Shown here: positions 33,461-42,767 of the stretch, one piece after another
Layout: the number at the start of each line of letters is the position of its first letter
How positions within the stretch are numbered: the stretch's first letter is position 1
NCBI GenBank assembly: GCA_958450365.1
Contig: CAUEEP010000908.1
Coordinates: 992,001 to 1,056,000, forward strand
DNA from: Mesorhabditis belari
Taxonomy: Eukaryota; Nematoda; Chromadorea; Rhabditida; Rhabditidae
Reading direction: 5' to 3'
DNA: 64,000 nucleotides
The notes under the pieces: generated by a model
Seen by the model: only the letters and a program-made list of their open reading frames with translations
Database searches by the model: none
What the model was told of the DNA's origin: nothing
Position numbers and translations under genes: made by a program

Positions 33461-34734
33461 TATAACAAAAAGTTTGCTTCGAAAAAAAGATGTTGTCAAA
33501 AAAGTTTGTATGGTTTTGGATATTCATCGGAAACTTTATGTGTCTATTTTCTGTGCCCGATTATTTCTCTAAATAATTGCCATAACCGTAAATCGATTCG
33601 TTTATTTTATGTGGTGAACAAACGGTTTTTATTTGAGTCCCAAAAGCTAGACCCGCTTTATGAGCAAATGTGCCAGATAAAATTTTAATTTTTGATTCCA
33701 GACCCCAGTTTTGGAGACAATCCGGCCCTACAAGTCCCTCCCCCTTTAAATAAATCTCTTTTAGCGACCGCATTACTTGAGAGGAATACACTCTCGTGAT
33801 GAGAATTGTTATTAAAAAATATGCCTCATGAATGCAGGTACTTTTCGTTGCCAGTTGCACAAACCTTTTCGCGATTTATTACTCGATCAAAAATGATGAC
33901 TTATTGCTAAGCGTTCGGTAAGTTTATTGTACCACCTTGGCTGAGCTCATTTTTAAACAGACTTTTTCAGGCTCATCTTGACGGGAGAAAATATGCAACG
34001 CCTTGTCTATACAATAACTCAACTCATAGCCAACTTGTGCGGAGTCTTTTCGCCTGCTGGGTAAAAACCTTTATACCACATTTTATGAATGAATAAAGAA
34101 TTCAGATAACATAATGTAGATATTGATTCTTTAAATATAGCTATGTCAAAAATATATGTGCGTAGATAACTTGACCTGAAATTGTAAACTTGATTGGCTA
34201 ACTACAATATGAGTCAAATCTTCTATTCTTTAATTAAGAAAGACCAATTCAGGTGTACCAGTGGCATCGCCGGCTTTATGATCTAGAAAGGACGGAATTT
34301 ATCCGTCGTGGTCGCATTTTGTCCGATGTTCGTCTCATTCAAGTTTCAAAAAAGTGCACTACTTTCGAAAAAATGTTTTTAGTCACTTCTTGACTGTTTC
34401 TTTCGATGGAATGTTCTACAATTATACAACGAAACACACCCTCCTTCATTTTATCGTTTGCTATTCGATAGCTATTTCTCTTTTCTGCGTATCAGCATTT
34501 ACAACAAATGGAATACTGAATAATTATGTGTCACCAACTCTGACATATTTCATTTTTCAAAGCTTCGGAAAGTAGGTTGAACTGATGATTCTCAGAAAAA
34601 TGTGAGACTTAGCTGAGTGACGCCAAAGTTTCGATGGCGTTTAATGGTTCAGGTGAGGAATTCGTTTAAAAATCGGGTATCAAAATCAATAGTAATCTAT
34701 TTGATTGGCAACTTGAAAGTTGGTACCCTTTTTT

Positions 34735-35260
34735 GGTATTTTCCATAAAACATATTTAAATTGACGATTGACTTCTTCTTTAAAGAAAAATTATATATTA
34801 TCTAATTTAGGTCCTAGTTATGCAAATTTGTGTAACTTTTCAAAGGAATTTGAGCAGGAATTCAAGTCTTTCTGAAAATTCATAAAATCTGTAACAAAAA
34901 CGATTTTATCTAGTTGAAAATTAGGCTATTTATCTTACTTGTTATGCTTTTGCTTTTTTTCATTGCCACTAAAGTAGGTTTAGGTGGAAGAAAGTGCTCA
35001 AATCGCTTCATCGAGTGTTCATCATTTTTGGCTCCTCAACTCCGTACCTCTTAGAAACCTGCAAAACCCACGCTTTTCTAAATCTGTCAAAAGCCTGTTT
35101 TACAGCATTGGCCCATTTCATTGTTAAAAAGGGAGATTAATTCGTGCACTAGTTATTTCTAAAAAGCGCAATAAATAAATGTACCAATTTTCAAGTTGCC
35201 AATCTAATAAATTACCAAGGCTATTTACTTTCTTTGTACCTAAACAGAGTCTGTGACTAG
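34735..35260. repeat. Inverted copies of 15.0-15.4 kb sequence in R9 intron
   Basis: 34735-34930 mirrors the repeat at 15120-15250, and 34930-35260 mirrors about 14800-15090 (including the AACACTCGATG motif and a T-rich region). It shows that the R6 neighbourhood and R9 derive from one ancestral segment. No gene. Confidence 0.6.
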
Positions 35261-35279
35261 TTTCTTGTGTTCTTTCACT

Positions 35280-35467
35280 CTTGGCTAGAATTGGCTCCAA
35301 GAGACCGAGACCAAAACTTGTTATTTTTTCAAAATAATCACAATTCACAATTGTTAAATTGTTCAAATTTTCATTTGAACTTTGTTGTCTGACCTTAAAG
35401 AACAAAAGCTAATTCAAGAACCTCATGAAAATGATGAGTCTCGATCTCCGTCTCGTTAAGGTCTCTT
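35280..35467. mobile_element. MITE M1, left part (interrupted by retrotransposon)
   Basis: M1 sequence runs up to CTCGTTAAGGTCTCTTT and then stops at the retrotransposon edge. The missing end, AGGCCAAGGCTAAC, appears at 39926 on the other side. Joining the two sides restores the arrangement seen in the uninterrupted copy at 1790-1832. Confidence 0.8.
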
Positions 35468-35583
35468 TTGTGCTTCGCTTCGAAAGCTTCATTTCATTAC
35501 GCTATTTCTACGCTCATAGCACAAAATAGTATTTTATACTCCGAAATTTCAGGGTGATGGTTTATCGAATGAGCAGAGTATAA
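35468..35583 (-). repeat. Split direct repeat A, terminal copy
   Basis: About 115 bp (GTGCTTCGCTTCGAAAGCTT ... TTTATCGAATGAGCAG) nearly identical to 36889-36999. It is the 3' terminus of the retrotransposon in coding orientation. The stretch 35590-35690 next to it is A/C-rich. Confidence 0.9.
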
Positions 35584-35698
35584 AGACATACACCTGAGTC
35601 ATATAACAAAACAAACACAAACACCAACATAAAACAAACAAACAAACATAACAACCATCAAAAATCCAATACAATACAAATAATTGCCTCGGGTGGGC

Positions 35699-36655
35699 TT
35701 AAATCGGATTTGGAAGACGTGTCGTTCCTCCTTGCGCTCCCAGCGAATCCTTCACATATGGCTCCATTCCCATCATCGACTTCCAGCGTCCTCTTCTTCG
35801 CAGGGCCTCCAATTCGACTCCGCGTGCTGCTTCCAGTGTTGTACCCCCAGCCCGAAGCGAGTGTGATGTGAGCCCACGAAGGTCGAGCTTCTTGAAGAGA
35901 TTGGTGATTGCCTTGGCGGCTGACTTTGCACTGATTGGCATTCCTTTGTGTCCCGGGAAGATAAACTCGTCAGCCGCTCTCTTGAAACTGATCCATCTAT
36001 TCCAAAGTGCCTGAGCTTTTTGACTTCCGTTGAATGAGATGTACGTGAAACGTCCCTCGCCCTTTTGATCGTTCTTGGCTCGTTTCACCTTCACTTTCCA
36101 GATTTGTTGTGGCTCCTCTGAGATATCCTTCCATTGCAAGGCGGCTACCTCTGATATGCGAAGAAGGGCGGTAAACATCAGCAACGCCATCACCACCGAC
36201 TTCAGTTCTTGATTGCTGTCCGAGTCGAGGCCATGACGGATGATCTTCTCCATTTCGTGCCATCCAATTGGTTTGTGATGTGAGGTCGGAGGAGATAAAC
36301 GAGTCGAAGCTTTTGTGATTGACGACAAGAGGCGCGCGTGATTCACGTCCGGCTCTCCATTGAAAAACTTGAAGGCGGCGATGTTTAAGATGATACTCGC
36401 TGGCCCCACAGATCCCGATTTGTGCAGAAGATAGATCAGCAAAGATGAGGCAGCTTGTGGATCCAGCTTCACCTCTTCGGCAAATCCCCGTCGTGCTATT
36501 TCGGCTTTTGCGTACATCTTCATCGTTGAGGAGGCCAATTCGTTGGAGGCAACGAGCGACACTTGATCCAGTAGGTAAGTGGGCATCTTTGACGAAGCGA
36601 TCACATCCAGGACGGGCTTCCACTTCTCCAAACACAGCTCCTCTAAAATAAACAA
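35699..36655 (-). CDS. Tyrosine recombinase of the retrotransposon
   Basis: 318 aa. It shows the tyrosine-recombinase catalytic set: Arg in LLRISEVAALQWKDI, His-x-x-Arg in SHSLRAGGTTLEAARG, and the late GRWKSMMGMEPYVKDS with the nucleophile Tyr. It would integrate a circular DNA copy of the element. The frame is open with no stop. The ATG sits at the end of a TTTATTTTAG sequence, so the true 5' end may be a splice acceptor after the right-end repeat. Family comparison: DIRS/PAT recombinases. Confidence 0.9.
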   Translation of the reverse strand: MFILEELCLEKWKPVLDVIASSKMPTYLLDQVSLVASNELASSTMKMYAKAEIARRGFAEEVKLDPQAASSLLIYLLHKSGSVGPASIILNIAAFKFFNGEPDVNHARLLSSITKASTRLSPPTSHHKPIGWHEMEKIIRHGLDSDSNQELKSVVMALLMFTALLRISEVAALQWKDISEEPQQIWKVKVKRAKNDQKGEGRFTYISFNGSQKAQALWNRWISFKRAADEFIFPGHKGMPISAKSAAKAITNLFKKLDLRGLTSHSLRAGGTTLEAARGVELEALRRRGRWKSMMGMEPYVKDSLGAQGGTTRLPNPI

Positions 36656-36705
36656 TATAAATAATTTAACGACATGATCAAAGGGATTGGGTGGGTGGGT
36701 CTTAT

Positions 36706-36999
36706 ACTAAACTAAAAACTCTGCTAACGATTGAACCAGAATGAAAATTTTTGCTAAATTTTCTCCTTTTATACCCTTTCCCAAGCCTACGGTAGTTCAT
36801 CCACCCTATAATCCAAACACTCCAGTTGAATACTTTTTGCTACAGAACAAAAATGGTGCATCCTGAAAGAGCATAAAATCATATTTTGTGCTTCGCTTCG
36901 AAAGCTTCATTTCATTACGCTATTTCTACGCTCATAGCACAAAATAGTATTTTATACTCCGAAATTTCAGGGTGATGGTTTATCGAATGAGCAGAATTA
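36706..36999 (-). repeat. Internal junction of split repeats B and A
   Basis: 36706-36888 equals the right terminus 39745-39925. 36889-36999 equals the left terminus 35468-35583. They meet at CATATTTTGTGCTTCG, the sequence expected where the two ends of the element are joined in a circle. Confidence 0.9.
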
Positions 37000-38870
37000 T
37001 AAAGCCCGCTGGGACATAAAATTAAACTTGAGAAATAGGAAAGGAAATTTCAAGAATTCCGAATCAAAAGTGCTATTGCCCGTTCGGGACGGAATTAAAA
37101 TTTTTGCTCCCACCCCGAACTCCAGGTAGTCTTCTATAAAATCTTTCCAATCTCCTTTATAATCAATCAGCAGAGGCCATATTGGGTGGGATGTCCATTT
37201 AGGCATACCTAAGATTCCCCTGGACTTCATAAATTTTGCTAACCTGAGAGCCTTGCAGAGGCGACTTGGCGGCGGGACGCACCAAACTCGATTGGCCGGG
37301 TTCCATTGACTGATGCAAGCAAATGCGTTCTCACCAACTGCTTGAGCGTTCGGGAATCTAGAAATAAATACATCACATTGGGCATTATAGTCGTTCGCAA
37401 ACAAATCTATGTCTATCCCTCCAAATCTATTTTGCACTATGTTAGCCACCTCTCTTCTTATACCCCAATCATCTAGGTCAATTTCTCTACTCATGCCGTC
37501 AGCTTCTTCATTTAACCCTCTGGGGATCCAGTAAGCGATGAGCTCAACTACACTCTCGTTTGCCAAGCGTAAAATTTTTAGACTTAGTGCTTGCAAATCC
37601 TTTTTCATACTACCTTTATTGACAATACTAACCGCGCCTTGGTTATCGCAAAAAGCTTTTATGCTTTGCCCGATGGGAAATTGCTTTCTAAATGATTCTA
37701 TGCCAAAAAGAATTCCGCGCAACTCCCGCTTAGTGCTTGATTCCGCCTGTTCCTCAAGTGATAAATTCCGCGCTGCTTTTAGGGGTCCCAGGGGAGAATT
37801 AAAAACGGCACCCAGTGCAACCGCTGATGCATCGGTAAATAAATTCCACTCACCGGTGAACTCTCTGGCGTAAAGTGATCGCTTCATTGGTTGATTAAGG
37901 CGACGAGCCCATGCTTCCCATTCTTCTATCTCTTGAGGTGACGCCGCAATCTTCTTGTGAACACCTGCTCTGGATTCTTCTAGCATTGCCACCATCTGCG
38001 AAGTGGACCTCGTTGATCGCACAGCGTCTGGAACAACAAGATACATAGAAACCACATGACCGAGAAAACGTCTACGACTTAGTAAAGTGTTATGGCCTTC
38101 TAGTAACCTTTTTACCTCCGCCTTAGTCTTGTCTATTCGCCTTTGCGATATGGATACTGATCCATCTGCCAGATCCACTCTGGTCCCTAGAAAATCCAAC
38201 GCTTGGACTGGTTCCAACTCGCACTTGTCAAGTGCTAAGGTGATTCCGCACCTTTCCAATGCAGTCAACACTGCCTCTTTCATTCGTAAAATTTCTTGCC
38301 GACTCTCAGCGAAGACTAGACCATCGTCTAGATATAAACAAATATTCACTGCTTGCTTTCTCAACGAAGCCACTAGAGGACGGAATAATTTTGTAAATAC
38401 CCATGGTGCCGGCGAGAGGCCAAATGGTAAGACTGTAAACATGTAATACTCTCCTAGCCATGTAAATCCCAAAAACGGTTGACTTTCTGGGTGAATTTTA
38501 ACATGGTGATAGCCGTTTTTAAAATCAAACTTAAACATATACCCTTGAAATGGTAAAACATCGATCACGGAGGATAAATCCTCCAACCGAAATTTTGTAC
38601 CAGGCAAAAACGTGTTAAGGTACGAGAGATCCAAAATTAGCCTAAGCTTTCTATCATTGGCTACCACCATGAGAGGTGATACCCAACTCAAAGTGTCCCT
38701 TTTTACTTTTAACACAGCTCTGCGAGACAGAAGGGAATGAACCTCCTTACTCACAAACTCCTTATGTTCAAAAGCTGTTGGACGGTTATTTTCCCAAGGC
38801 TTACGGACTAATGGACTAGAGAACTGAATAAAATACCCGGACTTAATGACGCTACACCAAAAAGGGGGAG
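36997..38870 (-). CDS. Reverse transcriptase-RNase H of the retrotransposon
   Basis: From about 38870 the frame runs through FWCSVIKSGYFIQF and RRAVLKV to the RT core (LRLILDLSYLN, KFDFKNGYHHVKIHPES, the catalytic ICLYLDDGLVFAES, FLGTRVDL). It continues into RNase H (LFTDASAVALGAVFNS, KRELRGILFGIESF, AFCDNQGAVSIVNKG) and a DIRS-type C-terminal domain (IDIDLFANDYNAQCDVFISR). The upstream part (EYWASLGASPF) is in another frame, broken at a CCCCCTTTTT run near 38862-38871. That is a one-base frameshift or a programmed shift. The gag frame ends just upstream at 38928. Confidence 0.9.
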
Positions 38871-38927
38871 GCTCCTAGAGATGCCCAATACTCTACAGCC
38901 TTAGAAAAACGCTCCTGAATTAACTCA

Positions 38928-39557
38928 CTAGTTTCTTGGTCCTGAACCTCCTTGACGACAATTGACACGTGTGTGACCGTATTGAAAACAGTTGTAGCAT
39001 TGAATACGTTTCGGCGCTCCTTGAAATCCCGCAGCGCCATACCCAAATCTATCGGCGGAGCGGCTTTGACCTCTGAGCTCGTCGATCGCGCGGAGCACAT
39101 CGGCGTTCGAAGGGCCTTGTTGAAAGCGGGACGGAGCATAGCCAGCGGCTCCGCCCCGTTGGTGAAAGGGCTGCCTCTCATACTTCCGCTTCATCGGTGG
39201 TTCGTCTTTCATTAGCTGCGTTGCAAGCAAGAGGCTACCTAGGGATGAATCTCCGCTGGCTTCCGAAAGTATTTTCATCCTTTGAGCCGTCTCCGCAATC
39301 TCGAAGGCTTTCGGATTAGAGTCGGCAGCGATCAGGAGAGCGTTACGTTCGTTGATCAACTTCTTGGCGTTGGTGAGACTCTCCTCCGTTCCCTCCTCAA
39401 TCTGCTGGAGCACGTTCGTGTTGAATTCCAGTTGGATCGCGAACGGTTTCTTGGTCAACGTCGGGATACTCGGCTTTGTCTTCATCTTGGCAGTCAACTT
39501 CTCGAGCAGATGTTCCTCCAATCTCTCCAGTTCCGTTTTCTCCTTCTCATCACCCAT
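38928..39557 (-). CDS. Gag-like protein with zinc knuckle
   Basis: 209 aa starting at ATG, with a charged N-terminus (EKTELERLEEHLLEKLTAKM) and a C-terminal CCHC knuckle, CYNCFQYGHTRVNC (C-x2-C-x4-H-x4-C). It is the first ORF of the element and probably binds its RNA. An overlapping frame (39181-38852) carries the start of the RT region, VVKEVQDQETSELIQERF. Confidence 0.85.
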   Translation of the reverse strand: MGDEKEKTELERLEEHLLEKLTAKMKTKPSIPTLTKKPFAIQLEFNTNVLQQIEEGTEESLTNAKKLINERNALLIAADSNPKAFEIAETAQRMKILSEASGDSSLGSLLLATQLMKDEPPMKRKYERQPFHQRGGAAGYAPSRFQQGPSNADVLRAIDELRGQSRSADRFGYGAAGFQGAPKRIQCYNCFQYGHTRVNCRQGGSGPRN

Positions 39558-39744
39558 TGCAATGATCGAACCTAAATAAAGAAATACAGCAGCGAAAGAA
39601 AACTGTTATAAAAGAAAACACAAAATTTTTGTAATCTCGCTCAAAACTTAGACTAAACTTGAAATAACTTCATGCTAAATTAAAATAAACAACATAAATA
39701 ATTTAATGATATAACTAAACTCTACTAAACTAAAAACTAAAACT

Positions 39745-39925
39745 ACTAAACTAAAAACTCTGCTAACGATTGAACCAGAATGAAAATTTTTGCTAAATTT
39801 TCTCCTTTTATACCCTTTCCCAAGCCTACGGTAGTTCATCCACCCTATAATCCAAACACTCCAGTTGAATACTTTTTGCTACAGAACAAAAATGGTGCAT
39901 CCTGAAAGAGCATAAAATCATATTT
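39745..39925 (-). repeat. Split direct repeat B, terminal copy
   Basis: About 180 bp matching 36706-36888 almost exactly (CTGCTAACGATTGAACCAGA ... GCATAAAATCATATTT). It is the 5' terminus of the element in coding orientation, likely containing its promoter. A further weak match, AAATAAACAACATAAATAAT, lies at 39681. Confidence 0.9.
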
Positions 39926-40388
39926 AGGCCAAGGCTAACTTGGCTCATTCAATTCAATTGTTTCTTCGGAAAAGACCCAACCTGTAAAGTGCCTAACTGC
40001 TCAGAAAACGCTTTTCAGATGATTGATAGCCCAATATACTACTTTATGTATGTCACAAGTCTGATCACCATGGTACAGTATCCTTTCTTTGGTTACTTCT
40101 TATCGAATGTGGCATTGCAAGTGAACTCAAATGTCTCTACATGGATTTTCACCCTTGGACTCAGGTTTTGCTACATTTTCTCAGTCTTAGTTTAATACCT
40201 CTGTTCAGCTGTTTGAACATGATCTACCTGAAAAAGAGAGCCACCTCATTGAGTGGAAAAGGAAAGAACAACTCAGCTCCTACTTAATCCGTCCAAAGTA
40301 TCACGGTCACCAAGACGAAAAGCTCTCACTCGGCACCCAAAATCTGATTTCATTTGTCCTTTTCGTGAAAAACATCTTTCAATTCAGT

Positions 40389-40701
40389 TTATACAAGAAA
40401 ACACAAGAATTGAACATAACACTCGAGAGACATTCTCGAGTATGCGGCTCCACTGATGCAGACACCACCACTAAAATAGTCGTGTGAGGCGCAACAAATG
40501 TTGAGGCTGTTCTAAAAATGAATATTTTTGAAGGGATACAAGAAAATTGTGACAATGAGTCTGATTTCCCAAATAAACCTTAATCCCACTCTTTTATAAT
40601 CAATCAGTAATTGCAGTAACGGGTCAGAGTTTTTGCAAATTCATAATTCCACTCACCGGACAAGCGGAGTTGCATGCCGGGACGGCAACAGCGTTCACCA
40701 T
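40389..40701 (-). CDS. Cysteine-rich peptide, two-exon remnant (copy P4)
   Basis: This copy keeps an upstream exon: 40701-40657 reads MVNAVAVPACNSACP and ends at a GTGAGT donor. After an intron with a TTTTTAG acceptor, exon 40511-40389 reads NSLNICCASHDYFSGGVC then ISGAAYSRMS and runs on to a TAA. Together they give C-x3-C ... CC-x10-C; the sixth Cys and the normal stop are lost. Sequence before the ATG (SSAS in frame) is cut by an E9 fragment, so a signal-peptide start is probably missing. Convergent with the last exon of R9. Confidence 0.5.
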
Positions 40702-40784
40702 GGAAGCAGAGCTAATTCTTGATAACACTTTTTGTTTTTTGTTTTATCAAAGAACAAAACATAGCTTTTTTCAAATTTTTTGAT

Positions 40785-41640
40785 ATGATAATCAGGCACG
40801 CATTGACCTAAAGCCTATTGCAAACTGGTATGGTTCGGTTGTGGTTCACCAAAAAAATTCGCCTTGAAGATTTCTATGAAAAACTGTTATATATTGCCTT
40901 CTTATATAGTTTTTGACTTAAAGTTTTTGACTGCTTCCCGGCATTACTTCAGATCGATTAACTTTTTAGCGTATCTAAAAAATGATTTTGCTATCGAAAT
41001 CCGAAAATTTAATACAAGGTTAAACTGTTACGAATACTATTTCTGAAACTTTCTGAAGTCACAGAAAAACTGCCGTAATCTCGCTGTCCCCTAGGCTAGC
41101 TTTGAAGATTCCGTGTCTTGTATTTCAAACGTAAAAGTTTTGTTTTTTGCCTTGACACTAATTCTTGGCTTAACGATGTCAAACTTGCCGTAGACGCTAC
41201 TTGTCAATGGTTTCAAATTGACGATCCCAAAACTTTCAAACTTTCAAACTTTTCCAACAAAACCCCAATTCATCACCAAACAACCCTTTTGAGCTCAAAG
41301 TTCACCGCAGACCCCCCAGAACACAATTTCATGTTACTGCCTCAAAAACAGACTGAAATCGCCTTATCTACTTTCTTCTTCGAGTTTTTGGGAGTCGTTC
41401 CACATTCGTTTTTTCAGTATGCATGTGAAGTGAACTTATCAATTTCTCTCATAATTTTTTTTTGAGGTGGCTCTTTCAGGGTTCATTTCTACAAAAAAGA
41501 ATGAAAAGTGAGGGGTTTTGATTTGATATTTGCCGCCCGTCTATTAGGGAAATGTAATACTTCACTCAATTTTGTCAGAAATTTTGCCACTAACGCCTGA
41601 AAGACTCGCGAGAGTTTGAGCGTTGGAAAACCTTCAAATG
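40785..41640. repeat. Segment shared with 61600-62290 (includes repeat D, inverted)
   Basis: 40925-41160 matches 61600-61800 (ACTTTTTAGCGTATCTAAAA, CTGTCCCCTAGGCT, CCGTGTCTTGTATTTCAAAC). 41200-41640 matches 61860-62280. The short ORFs are not conserved between copies. A receptor-tail fragment follows on the minus strand at 41645-41740. Confidence 0.7.
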
Positions 41641-41826
41641 AACGACAAATGAAATCAGATTTTGGGGTCGAGTCAGAGTGCTTCGTCTTGGTGACCATTG
41701 TACTCTTGACGGATTGAGGAGAAGCTGAGTTGTACAATAACATCAAATGTTATTGTATCCATTAACAAATCGATTTTTTAATCTTCATTTTTGAATACAA
41801 ATCCATTTTCTCTTTGATTTCAAGTT

Positions 41827-42481
41827 TTAGGTTTAGCACTAATTCTTGATAACACTTTTTGTTTTTTGTTTTATCAAAGAACAAAACATAGCTTTTTAAG
41901 AAGTTTCCACATTCGATTAAAAGTTGGCAATGTGAAGCAGATACTTTGAAGAAGACAATTTGAATAAAAACATATAGATCTAGTAGTTTTTCGAGAAACT
42001 TTGACATCATTTCAAATTATCAAAAAATTGCTCAAAACTCAAGAAAAGCAAAGTCTGAAATGTCTAAAGGTTCGTGTGGTAAATTTGTATTGGATTCTTT
42101 CCTGGAAAACTTTCTAAGGAATGTATTTTGCAAGTCACTTTTCTCACTCTTTTGTTCACAGCTCAACTTTCATTTTTCAAAACAGGATAAAAGCTTGCTG
42201 CCTAATGGACAATCGAATGCTAACAATGTTTCAAAGGTTCTATTAAAAAACATAGTTCAGTCTTTGAGAAATCCCCAAAAACAAAAACTCTTGTTGTGCG
42301 ATGTGGCCTAGATCAGGATCAACTGGTTTCAAACAAAAGCCTGCTGCTTAGATCGGGAGGAGACATTGTCAAAAGCTAGGCAATGCGTGCCTGATATCAA
42401 AAAACTTAAAAAAAGCTATGGTTTGCTCTTTGATGAAGCAAAAAACAAAAAGTATTTCCAAGAAATTTGTACGCAACCTAA
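41827..42481. mobile_element. TIR element E9, copy 2
   Basis: Same ends and internal ORF pair as copy 1 (minus 42010-41762, plus 42060-42311). The plus ORF differs by a few substitutions (FLRNVFCKS for FLRSVFCKS) with no frameshift. Confidence 0.65.
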
Positions 42482-42767
42482 TGGAATAACTACAATCAGT
42501 GTTCTTTCTTACTTTATCATGAGCGCCCATTTCTTTTGAGGATACAATATTTACAAGCAAAATAGATTTTTTAATGGATACAATAACATTTGATGTTATT
42601 CATTTACCATTTAAGAACTAACATTTGATGGCTTCACTCATTCGGCAAATCCAAGATTTTCCAAATCTTCGAAGCTAAAAGATCTTTTTACTTTTGAATC
42701 TCTAAACTTGAGAGTTTCCTGCAAGATCCGGCTTAGATTTTGTCCACAATTAAACTCGAACTTAGGT

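Larger units (their letters stand above)
35468..39925 (-). mobile_element. PAT/DIRS-type tyrosine-recombinase retrotransposon
   Basis: A 4.46-kb element coding on the minus strand in the order gag (39557-38928), RT-RNaseH (38870-36997) and tyrosine recombinase (36655-35699). It has no LTRs or integrase. It has split direct repeats: the left-end sequence (35468-35583) recurs at 36889-36999, and the right-end sequence (39745-39925) recurs at 36706-36888. Internally the two abut, as expected for priming through a circle. This is the arrangement known from nematode PAT elements. It is inserted in an M1 MITE with no clear target duplication (at most a few T). Confidence 0.9.
32040..40345 (+). pseudogene. 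Receptor family, copy R9, split by at least four insertions
   Basis: N-terminal exon fragment 32045-32200 (SDPTQPGLLEISGDTLLRF); 33838-33917 (helix 1); 33971-34060 (helix 2); 34253-34342 (helix 3, with a TAG in frame and SSFKV-type donor intact); 34383-34571 (helices 4-5, with a deletion in helix 5); last exon from 40019. Between them lie a 260-bp MITE (32259-32521), a deleted mariner (32634-33460), an M1 MITE, and a 4.46-kb retrotransposon inside that MITE. The last exon has the shared helix-7 deletion. Because all pieces are in order and on one strand, I read them as one former gene. Confidence 0.65.

Noticed and set aside
36445..39579. Plus-strand ORFs across the retrotransposon (for example 38087-38446, 39282-39575, 37538-37873)
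   Set aside because: They lie opposite gag, RT and recombinase, show no motifs, and are shadows of the minus-strand genes.
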